Shown one piece after another: positions 54,131-64,000 of a DNA stretch of 64,000 nt (its first letter is position 1; each line of letters opens with the position of its first letter). Made by a program: the position numbers and the translations under genes. Below the pieces are notes generated by a model that saw only the letters and a program-made list of their open reading frames with translations, was not told the origin of the DNA and did no database searches. The DNA lies in assembly GCA_944989445.1 (NCBI GenBank), contig CALYLW010000166.1, forward strand, positions 67,946 through 131,945, read 5' to 3'. Origin of the DNA: Ampullaceana balthica (taxonomy: Eukaryota; Mollusca; Gastropoda; Lymnaeidae).

Positions 54131-55559
54131 GAGGGGGGGGGCAGGGATGCATTGAATGCAAGCCGCCTAGTTGGGCACAGTCTTCCACTCAGATGTGGGG
54201 AACGGGAGAGAGAGGAAAAAAAATCAATACTCTTGTGCAACGCTCTATAACTGCAGCCGATGCCAATAGTTTCGGTCTAATAAATGTACCGTTTTTGGTG
54301 TGTGGTTTTGTCTTGTTTTGTTTTTAAATTTGGGAGCACTTCACCTTATGATAATGATCATATTTATTTGGAATACGCAATTTTGAGATGTTTGGCTATT
54401 AGAAGAATGTGATAGTTGTTTTGTGATATAATTATAATTATATAGGGAAACCTTTCTTTAAAGAGTGTTAAACATATTGTTTATTATAATATTCAACCCC
54501 CTCCCCCATCACCATTTTCAACTTTTGCTGATGCTCCGAAAAGATTGCGGAAGCTACAAACCAATTTATAGTTTATGCCTTTACTCTGTAATATAATTAC
54601 ATACGCAGTTGTTTTTTTCTTCTTCATGTATTTTATTTCTGAATAAACAGTATACGCATCATTGGATGCGGGCTTAAAATCCGCAGTCAAACGTCGACTC
54701 CGTCATCTCTACACGTGGCGGCGTTGATGGTGTCTCATGGACTTCTGATAACAAAATTGTTGTCAATATTTTCCACATCTGTTCACATGGTATGGGAAAT
54801 TTTAATTGATCACTTTCCCCACCAACTCTCCGACTCCGATCCATGTATTCCTCCTCGACCTACTATTTTACACCCTGTCGTTATTCGCCGACCCAAGGAG
54901 ATCCTCACCTCTCCCACCCATCTCACACACCGCACGTTCAAGTTCAATTTAGTACACTTTATAATATTTATCAATGGATGGAAACGCGCAGCCTAAACTC
55001 CAAGAAATGAATGACAAAAGAAGAAATGATAAGTGATCGACTTGTGAAATTAACCAATCATGTTTTTTGTCAGGGATGCTATCACTATCGCATTATTTGA
55101 CGTATATTCCCGAGTCACTCATTTATAGAATGATATTCATTTACAGATTTAGTTTGATAACTCCCATATGAAGCTCAGCAGCACTGCTGCAAATTTAAAG
55201 AGGGTGCCAATAAAACGAACGCTTCAATGACAAATAATTCTTACAGTCACTTATTTAACCAAAGGGCATTTTTTCGGTAGAGCACGGTAGCGAGCGCGGA
55301 GTAATGGCTATGGCAGACCTCGCTCGGCTCAGGCTTCCAATACTGAGCGCTGGAGCGAGGGAGGCGGGGGAAAAAAAAGTACGTTCATCAAGACGTTCTT
55401 TTTTTAGTCGCCCGCTTCACTTCCACGAGCTGAATATTTTTTCGAGTTTTTTTCCCCCCACAACCTTTCCCCTCTCTCGTTCCTCGGCTCTACTAGTAGT
55501 AGTGGGGTTCTTCTCTTTTTTAAAAATCGCTTTGTTTATTTTGGTCTATTTGTTTGGTC
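54131..55559. other. Intergenic DNA with a CpG-containing patch at 55280-55400
   Basis: GGTAGCGAGCGCGGAGTAATGG and CTCGCTCGGCTC near 55285-55325 stand out as GC-rich. A 93-codon frame starts at ATG 55304, but its second half runs into low-complexity T-rich sequence. It could be a 5' UTR or promoter, but this is unproven. Confidence 0.3.
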
Positions 55560-55681
55560 TAGTGATATTATTTTTTAAATTTTAAAGCTTCTTTAATACA
55601 ATATATATTTTTAAAATTCCTAGTGATATTATTTTTTAAATTTTAAAGCTTCTTTAATACAATATATATTTTTAAAATTCC
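55560..55681. repeat. Tandem duplication, 61 bp unit, two identical copies
   Basis: TAGTGATATTATTTTTTAAA starts at 55560 and 55621. Confidence 0.97.
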
Positions 55682-56595
55682 TAGTATAGGCTTCATTTAT
55701 TAACAGTTCATAGTTTGCTTTTAGTGACTTCTAATTTTCAAAAACATTAAATATTTAAATATCCGCGCTATTTTTTCCGACAAAGTTAATTTATGTGAAT
55801 TCTTTATATTTAATTCAATTTTAAAAAAAATATCAATACATTTTTATTGTTAAATATTAATAAAAATATGTACTATAAAGACTCAACTAGGAACGTGTTT
55901 TCTGAAATCACTCATGCGTGAACATTCCGGAAGGCTGGTTTAAAGATCTCATTAAAAAAAATTATAGGCCTGTATTTAAAAAAACAAAAAAAAACCCGAA
56001 GAGTTTTTTCCGATTACTGTGGACTATGGATACTGTGAGTGAATTCCAGTGACTTGGATTGTGTTAGTGTGCCTGGTATTTCTGGTCTTGGACTAACGAC
56101 CGGTGAACACTTCTGGGTGATTTTAAAATCATTATTTCAGTGAGCTTTCCTTTCAGTGCCGTTGTGGTGTACAAGTTATGGTCTAAAGCCGCGTTGTTAG
56201 TCTGCCTATCTCTCCCATCCCAAAAGACTTAACGCTAGTGGTTTAAATGAAAACTAGTATTTAATGGAAGTGTTAAAACAATCATTAAAAAGCTGCTCGA
56301 ATAAGCAATTAGATCTGCCTTAAATTATAATGTTCATAAGTTAAGATATATATTTTTAAAAAAAAAGTTATTGCAATTTTATTAAGAAGTTTTGTTATAA
56401 TATATAATTATATAGTAATACAGTGTTCGTTATAATTATATTATAGTCGTTATAGGAATACAAATATATTTCTCCTCCCCCCCCTCATTGATTGAATCGC
56501 TGTAGTTAGACCATTGACGAAACTGTAGACTATATTTAGGCGTCCTGTGGGTGAGTTTTCCACCGAGGACCCATTGTACCGGTGAAGTCACTTAC

Positions 56596-56750
56596 AAAAC
56601 CAAATGAGATGATTTCCAAGAAGTTACCACCGGGAAAGTTAGCACGGGCATCCCACAGATCGCAACCGCTGTTGGTGATTTCAACACGGAGCCTCCAGTT
56701 GACCCCGCCAATGGTAAGGTTCAATCTATCACAACTTGTGTTGATGAGAG
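56596..56750 (-). CDS. Candidate orphan exon of an unrecognised protein
   Basis: On the - strand an acceptor-like CTGTCTAATCAG precedes 56750 and a strong donor GTAAGT follows 56596. The 155 nt between them is open in one frame, with a coding-like preference for C or T at third positions, and reads LINTSCDRLNLTIGGVNWRL and then EITNSGCDLWDARANFPGGN. I do not recognise the family; two cysteines and alternating hydrophobic residues suggest a small beta-rich segment. The frame also stays open for about 20 codons past the donor. No neighbouring exons were found. Confidence 0.35.
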
Positions 56751-56759
56751 CTGATTAGA

Positions 56760-58040
56760 CAGACTTTCAGTGCGAGTGACTCGGTCCATGTTGATACGTC
56801 CCTGTTACTTGACCACAACAACTACCGTCTTATTAGTGGGTTGGTAGGGGGATGTTAGGGGAGGGAGGTAGTTCCCCTTCAGTCAGTGCCGCCTATAGCA
56901 TTCATTGTATGCTATACTATACTGTTAACATAACCATCTAACGAGAAAGACTCTTGTTGGTTTGGTACCTTGTTACCTTCCAAAATGGCAGAGTTGTAGA
57001 GCATTAACAGGCTCACAACAATTGACATTGACCAACTCAGACCGGTGAAGTCGGATTGACCGGTCCGGTCTAACTTTGCATGACTCGACGTTATGCAATT
57101 AATAGCGGCTCCTAGTTTTGACCAGTTAGTTACTTGGCTGTCGGTTTAAATTTAGATGGCACAGATTTAGAAAATATTATAAATATTATATATATTAAAA
57201 TAAATTCCCCTACCAAGACTACTAGTCTGACAATATCACGTCTGTCTCCGTGTGTGATGCATTAAGGTTGTGTTTTGACATACAACATGGGCCGTGACCT
57301 GGTTAAACGTGGCCCAAGTCTTTAATTGACCATGTCCAAGAGCTTGTACAATCCGTTCTGGCACGGGTAACACGTATATAGTAGTGGTGTCATGACGGTG
57401 TCCTAAACTCGGTATTATCTGGGGGAAAAAAATGCTTGTGACAATAATCATTGCAACTTTTTGGAGGGTGCCACGGTCAGTCGTACGTTAAGGCCAATAA
57501 AATGTTGCTTTGGTCATTAGCCATGCGATTCGCTGTGATATAGCAGTGTGACATGGCCATATATTATGCAGTGGTCATCTGGCCGCCTTCTGACCATGTT
57601 ATAAGGCCATTTAACCGTGCCCAGTGGCGCGTCAATCGGCGATCTTGGAGTTCTCTATGTATCTCGTCATCTAGTTTCGCTCTTACCCCAGTCGTGTTAC
57701 CGTTGGCTCTAGACCTAGTCTAAGGTAATGTGTTTCTCTGCTACCACTGCTACTTCTCATTCAGGGATTTTGTCGCCATCGTGCCGTTGTCCCTTACCAT
57801 TGTGTGTGTCACTTTTATCTAGGATCCCGCCACTACTAGCCGTGTCCTTCTCTCCCCTCCCTCCTCCAGCCAGTACTGTTTTACAAACACGGGGGGAAGG
57901 TTGGGGCGGGGGGTGGCCCCAGGGAATGCAGTGGCAGGTAGAGCGCGGGGTGCTGTGTGGACGGCCAGCGCTAGACGTGTGTGTTGTTTGCTTTAGCCTA
58001 CCGCAGGGGTCTAGACCTTATCACCGCCCCTCTCAGTTAG
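56760..58040. other. Unique DNA without a supported gene
   Basis: Short frames at 57236-57451 (-) and 57728-58105 (+) were inspected; neither has recognisable similarity, and the latter runs into the 38 bp array. Confidence 0.4.
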
Positions 58041-58043
58041 CCC

Positions 58044-59885
58044 AGTACCGGGATGTTTGGTGTGTAACCCCGACATGCTACGTTTGTAACAGTACCGCAC
58101 TGTAACCCCGACATACTACGTTTGTAACAGTACCACACTCTAACCCTGACTTGCTACGTTTGTAACAGTACCACACTGTAACCCCGACATGCTACGTTTG
58201 TAACAGTACCGCACTGTAACCGCGACATGCTACGTTTGTAACAGTACCGCACTGTAACCCCGACATGCTACGTTTGTAACAGTACCACACTCTAACCCTG
58301 ACTTGCTACGTTTGTAACAGTACCACACTGTAACCCTGACATGCTACGTTTGTAACAGTACCAAAATGTAACCCTGACATCCTACGTTTGTAACAGTACC
58401 AAAATGTAACCCCGACATGCTACGTTTGTAACAGTACCGCACTGTAACCCCGACATGCTACGTTTGTAACAGTACCACACTCTAACCCTGACTTGCTACG
58501 TTTGTAACAGTACCACACTGTAACCCTGACATACTACGTTTGTAACAGTACCAAAATGTAACCCTGACATCCTACGTTTGTAACAGTACCACACTGTAAC
58601 CCCGACATGCTACGTTTGTAACAGTACCAAAATGTAACCCTGACACCCTACGTTTGTAACAGTACCAAAATGTAACCCTGACATCCTACGTTTGTAACAG
58701 TACCACACTGTAACCCCGACATGCTACGTTTGTAACAGTACCAAAATGTAACCCTGACACCCTACGTTTGTAACAGTACCAAAATGTAACCCTGACACCC
58801 TACGTTTGTAACAGTACCAAAATGTAACCCCGACATGCTACGCTTGTAACAGTACCAAAATGTAACCCTGACATCCTACGTTTGTAACAGTACCAAAATG
58901 TTACCCTGACACCCTACGTTTGTAACAGTACCAAAATGTAACCCTGACATCCTACGTTTGTAACAGTACCAAAATGTAACCCTGACATCCTACGTTTGTA
59001 ACAGTACCAAAATGTAACCCTGACACCCTACGTTTGTAACAGTACCAAAATGTAACCCTGACACCCTACGTTTGTAACAGTACCAAAATGTAACCCTGAC
59101 ATCCTACGTTTGTAACAGTACCAAAATGTTACCCTGACACCCTACGTTTGTAACAGTACCAAAATGTAACCCTGACACCCTACGTTTGTAACAGTACCAA
59201 AATGTTACCCTGACACCCTACGTTTGTAACAGTACCAAAATGTAACCCTGACATCCTACGTTTGTAACAGTACCAAAATGTTACCCTGACACCCTATGTT
59301 TGTAACAGTACCAAACTGTAACCCTGAGGTCCTACGTTTGTAACAGTACCAAAATGTTACCCTGACACCCTACGTTTGTAACAGTACCAAAATGTTACCC
59401 TGACACCCTACGTTTGTAACAGTACCAAAATGTTACCCTGACACCCTACGTTTGTAACAGTACCAAAATGTTACCCTGACACCCTACGTTTGTAACAGTA
59501 CCAAAATGTTACCCTGACACCCTACGTTTGTAACAGTACCAAAATGTTACCCTGACACCCTACGTTTGTAACAGTACCAAAATGTTACCCTGACACCCTA
59601 CGTTTGTAACAGTACCAAAATGTAACCCTGACACCCTACGTTTGTAACGGTACCAAAATGTTACCCTGACACCCTACGTTTGTAACAGTACCAAAATGTA
59701 ACCCTGACACCCTACGTTTGTAACAGTACCAAAATGTTACCTGACACCCTACGTTTGTAACAGTACCAAAATGTTACCCTGACACCCTACGTTTGTAACA
59801 GTACCAAAATGTAACCCTGACACCCTACGTTTGTAACAGTACCGCACTGTAACCCTGACACCCTACGTTTGTAACAGTACCACAC
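58044..59885. repeat. Minisatellite, 38 bp unit, about 48 copies, with higher-order structure
   Basis: The constant half is TACGTTTGTAACAGTACC. The variable half ranges from CGCACTGTAACCCCGACATG in the left third to AAAATGTTACCCTGACACCC in the right half. In the left third, a block of five unit types repeats (about 190 bp). Confidence 0.98.
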
Positions 59886-62800
59886 TAGGACGCTACCTTT
59901 GTTTTATATTACTATTAATATTAATATTTAACCAGGGCATGCTACATTTATACAGTCATTGTTGTGTAACCCTGGCCAGCTGCACATTTGTAGCAATACT
60001 TTGGACATCTGAGCGACTACTCGGTTTGTTCTGTAACGCAAATATGATGCACGTCACTAGACCTTTGTAAATAAAACTACGGTAGATCTTGCGGTTACAT
60101 ATCACTATACGAGTTCTCCCAGTACCGTAATGTACCGATCTCTAACTCAATCCCTATCCCAAGTCCCATACCATACAACACATCTAATTATTTTCTAAAT
60201 CTATCCATATCCCAATTACCAGACCCTACAATTTAGACCGTCTTTCTAACTCTATTCTTATCCCTACTAATCCCCTCACCGGCCAATGTTTTATATTAGT
60301 TTTGTAGACGTTATTTGTTAATTTGATGATATTTGTATGTGGGGTACGTGGGTTAACCAGGCCTTATGTCGAATGAGGTCACTTTTGTGATAAGGTCAAT
60401 AATAATGACCCAAGCAAGGTCGTCTAATTTTGGGGTCAACTGTGAACTCTGTTAAGGTCGAGATCTTTTAACGGGGTGAGCTTGTTAGGTGCCACATCGT
60501 CGTTGTGTGGGTTCAAGGGTCGAGGGTCAATAGTACTTCCCAAGGTCAAACCTGTTTCCCAGGGGTGGAGGGGTTACAATGATTTTATAGTTAAGTGACC
60601 GCTTGACAGCTTTATACGGGATATAAAACTATTCATCCCGGTCATTTGACTCTTTCAGCTGGAATAGATTGCTATATGTCCTAGATAGGTTTTATAATCC
60701 GAAATGCTGACAGATCCCCCAAAGCATCTCAAATTTGTCCTGCTGATTTTTGCTAATATCGTTAAATCCAGTCTCCACCGTGGGTGCGGGGGTTTGACCC
60801 TCGCGCCACCCCCCCCACCCCCGCCCCGGTAAGCGTTGCTGCCGATGACGAGATGGCTGCTGTAGGTTAAAGTGACACTGGCCGGCACAGACGAGGAGGC
60901 AGGCAGCTTGTATTTAAACTCACAGACTATCTATGGCGGTCTCAGTGTTTCAAACCCAGATTCTCTATCGATTTTCCGAGTAGAGAGATTCCCCTAGGCA
61001 TGTTCACAGAGCAGCAGTGCAATGAGTGGCGCGGTAACCCCGGCGTTGAATGAAGTAATCATTAAACTTAGGGATTACTTCATCGCTCGGACGGACGGTC
61101 GGGAGGGGGCGAGTTCGAGATTAATCCAGAAGGATTGGGGTTTAGAAGACCACTAGGGATCGGGGGTTTAGATTGGAAGGGGTTGCGGGAGTTATGCTTT
61201 CGGGTTCGGCGTTCGCAACTAACTCGGTCTCCCGGTTTTCTAGGGAAATTAGTTTTAGTCGTCGTACTTGTGACGATGGAAATGTACCATTACCCCTGCC
61301 TCCCCGCCAATGTCCCCCCCCCTGTTTTTTTAATATCAACTTTGCACATGGACCAACGAACCTTAGAGTTAGAGGTAACATTGTCCCCCTCTCGACATTG
61401 AGATCACATTGGACACCGGATGCACGAGTCTTGGCTTTGGTTCATTTTATCGTATGGACGCTGAACTCTTATCTATTTATCCTCTCACTCTTTCACCGTT
61501 AAATGTAATTGTTTGGGAAACCCGTCTCCGGAACGATTTGGCGCCTCGTGTTGGGGGGTGTTCAGCGCGATTCTTCTCAGAAGCCGTTACACTTTTCCTT
61601 ACAATGCCATTCCCTCCACCCTATTATCGTTGGCCACAGTGTCGTCTCCAACTATTGGTACTCTGTGCACTCGGCCACCAGTGATAGAACGAGTACCCGT
61701 ATGGTCATGTCATCACATCAATGAAATTATTTTGAAATGGATTTCTTTTCGCACCGCACAATTCAACTACATGCATTGTTTTACATGATATTTGTAAAAA
61801 TCTTCTCCCTGCATATATCAGCATGGATGATGTTGTAGTATTGCGGCTCTGTACTCACTGGCATCTGGTATATGTTGACATGCAAGCCATGACATCTCCA
61901 CCAGCGCTGTTTGTATTTGTAGTCACTATCATACATGCCGCCAATAATCTTGTTGTTCTTTATAACATTTTACTACCCGTTATAAACTGGAACACCGAAG
62001 AATTGACTCGGGCCTATTCGTTGACATTAAACCTTGATGAAAGTAGAAACATTGGGAAGAAAAGAACTTAGCTAACTATGGGGCTAACCTAGGTGACAGT
62101 GAAGAAAAGGACGGTATATGAGGATATGTTTTCTAGTGGTGGCATGAAATAACAAGCTCGTATGGCCGCTGGTCAAAATGTAGGCCTGCGACTTTAAAAA
62201 GCAACCATTTCGAACAAAAACAAATGTATGCTTGAGATCTTCCCTTCACGCACTAACAATTCCGTGAACACTAACGGCTATTTAAAAAGAAAGGTGATTA
62301 ATGAAACTTTATGAAGCAAGATGCCCCGAGAAGCAGCCATGTTACCAAGATAAACATCAAGCAATTATAGGCACTCAATAAGGTCAAGGGTCACCAACCA
62401 GGTCAAAGGTTGCCTAATTTTCCTGGTATTGCGAAGTTCCCGTTCGACAACTCAGGTGTGCAGTAAAAATTGAATCTATAATACAACGAACTTTTTTGGG
62501 ACAGTTTTCGTGAAAGCCCTGGTCTAACGTTTGGCTGTGTCCACTCTTCCCCTTCCCTGCCACGATCAAAGTGACATACGATACGAAATAAATGACTCGA
62601 ACACTAGGGCCGAAATGGGTGCTATTTGCAGGCTCAGGTAATGTTATTTACATACGATAGAGGAAGTTGAGCTAACATAAAGTCCACCCCGGGCGGTACT
62701 ATGCCTAGGTACGGCACCACTGCCACCCTTTAACGTAGCACCCCCAGCGGTGTGAGTACCACTACCACACGGTTGTATGTCTAACGTATGATGTCCCAAG

Positions 62801-63084
62801 AAGTTGGTGTCTACTCGGTGTCTACTTAAAGCCAAACTTTGGTCCGGTTAGACTGCGTTATCTCTTGTATTGTGGACTGTGGCATTTAGTGCGAGACTCT
62901 CAGTCCGATCCTTTCTTTGGCATTTTTTTTTGAATACAGCGCTTTACACACGCTCTCCAAGACCATGGTCGTTTTGAAAATCGTTGGCCTTGTGAATAGA
63001 TGTCTTGGGTCTGAGAGATATCGTTGGCCTTGTGGATAACATAACATGGGTCTTGTCTTAGGTCTGGGAGATATCGTGGGCTTT
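59886..63084. other. Unique DNA without a supported gene
   Basis: Several short frames (for example 61135-61724 on +, in three overlapping frames, and 60655-60888 on -) lack recognisable similarity. A G/C-rich patch with CACCCCCCCCACCCCCGCCC lies at about 60805. Confidence 0.4.
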
Positions 63085-63620
63085 GTAAACTTGTACGTTA
63101 TATCATGGGTCTTGTTGAAATCTAGGGGCCTGTAGACATCGTGAGCCTTGTAAACGTGTACATTATATCATGGGCCTTATAGAAATCCAGGGCCTTGTAA
63201 ACGTGTACATTATGTCAATGGCCTTATAGAAATCCAGGGCCTTGTAAACGTGTACATTATGTCAATGGCCTTATAGAAATCCAGAGCCTTGTAAACGTGT
63301 ACATTATATCATGGGCCTTATAGAAATCCAGGGCCTTGTAAACGTGTACATTATATAATGGGCCTTATAGAAATCCAGGGCCTTGTAAACGTGTACATTA
63401 TGTCAATGGCCTTATAGAAATCCAGGAGCCTTGTAAAATTGTACATTATATAATGGGGCTTATAGTTATAGAAATCTAGGGGCCTGCACATATCGTGGGC
63501 CTTGTAAACGTGTACATTATGTCAATGGCCTTATAGAAATCTAAGGGCTTATAGACATTTAGACATCGTGAGCCTTGTAAACTTGTACATTATATCATGG
63601 GCCTTATAGAAATCTCGGAG
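63085..63620. repeat. Degenerate minisatellite, about 47 bp unit, about 11 copies
   Basis: The unit contains TTGTAAACGTGTACATTATG and GGCCTTATAGAAATCCAGGG. Copies in the middle (about 63180-63420) are close; both ends are diverged, and fragments extend to about 62980 and 63760. Confidence 0.92.
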
Positions 63621-64000
63621 CCTTGAAAACATGTACATTACATCTCAGGGTCTTATAGAAATATAGGCATATAGGGACCTGTAGACATCATGGGCCCTGT
63701 ATACTTGTACATTATATCATGTACCTTATAGAAATCTAGGGGCCTGTACATAGCGTGAGGCCATATTTGCGTTCTCATTCACTGACAGTCATGTCTTTGA
63801 TCGTGGAAGATGACATTCAGTTGATTGGTTTGGCTGAAAACCAAGGTTCCCAAGACCTTAATGAAAACACAGCTTGCTTATATTTTCTTGGAGCTCATTA
63901 TATTAACCAACTTCCTCTCATTTAGCAGAGAAAGTTTGCTACAGAGCTTTCTTTGTCTCGTGGAACATTTCATTATCATCATTTGGTAAATCTGACAGCG

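Noticed and set aside
55304..55585. 93-codon frame beginning MAMADLARLRLPILSAGARE
   Set aside because: The second half translates T-rich low-complexity DNA, and there is no donor site or known similarity; noted only as a CpG-containing patch.
61135..61788. Overlapping + strand frames of 70-109 codons
   Set aside because: Three frames are open over the same GC-richer stretch, with no similarity to known families and no splice pattern.

Overview
The window is animal nuclear DNA, most likely from a lophotrochozoan invertebrate such as a mollusc. The evidence is intron-split genes with GT-AG junctions, coding segments that resemble animal SLC25A36 and Spindly, CR1/L2-like, Ty3/gypsy-like, hAT and Tigger-like mobile elements, and an AT-rich, repeat-loaded background. 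The phylum is inference. There is nothing prokaryotic here, so no operons, ribosome binding sites or CRISPR arrays are expected.

Only two genes can be supported with confidence, and they converge tail to tail. On the + strand, four exons (2689-9954) encode the C-terminal two thirds of a mitochondrial pyrimidine-nucleotide carrier, SLC25A36; its first exons lie to the left of the window or were not recognised. On the - strand, ten exons (26765 down to 12732) join in frame into a 516-residue Spindly (SPDL1) protein, the kinetochore dynein adaptor. It has the Spindly motif and ends in a CaaX-like CRQQ, as the human protein ends in CPQQ. The Spindly introns carry two hAT elements, a degraded gypsy-like gag-protease-integrase remnant and several minisatellites. 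The intron before the last-but-one SLC25A36 exon carries another hAT element, an inverted-repeat element and a 1.1 kb minisatellite.

From about 27 to 38.5 kb the DNA is very AT-rich and non-coding. It holds a LINE 3' end, a hairpin repeat, and a hAT element with a Tigger-like element nested inside it. From 38.5 to 64 kb there is no gene I can establish: the sequence is dominated by minisatellites, small hAT-type MITEs, CT/CA-rich simple sequence and a C-rich tract, with one candidate orphan exon on the - strand near 56.7 kb.

The outstanding property of the window is tandem duplication. About twenty unrelated minisatellite families, with units of 15 to 75 bp and up to about 48 copies, occupy roughly 18% of the sequence by my hand count. 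The most striking case is a hAT transposase reading frame into which two separate arrays (16 x 75 bp and 7 x 42 bp) have expanded, both in multiples of three, so the frame stays open over 697 codons. Many of the long open frames in the window are only arrays read in frame and are not genes.
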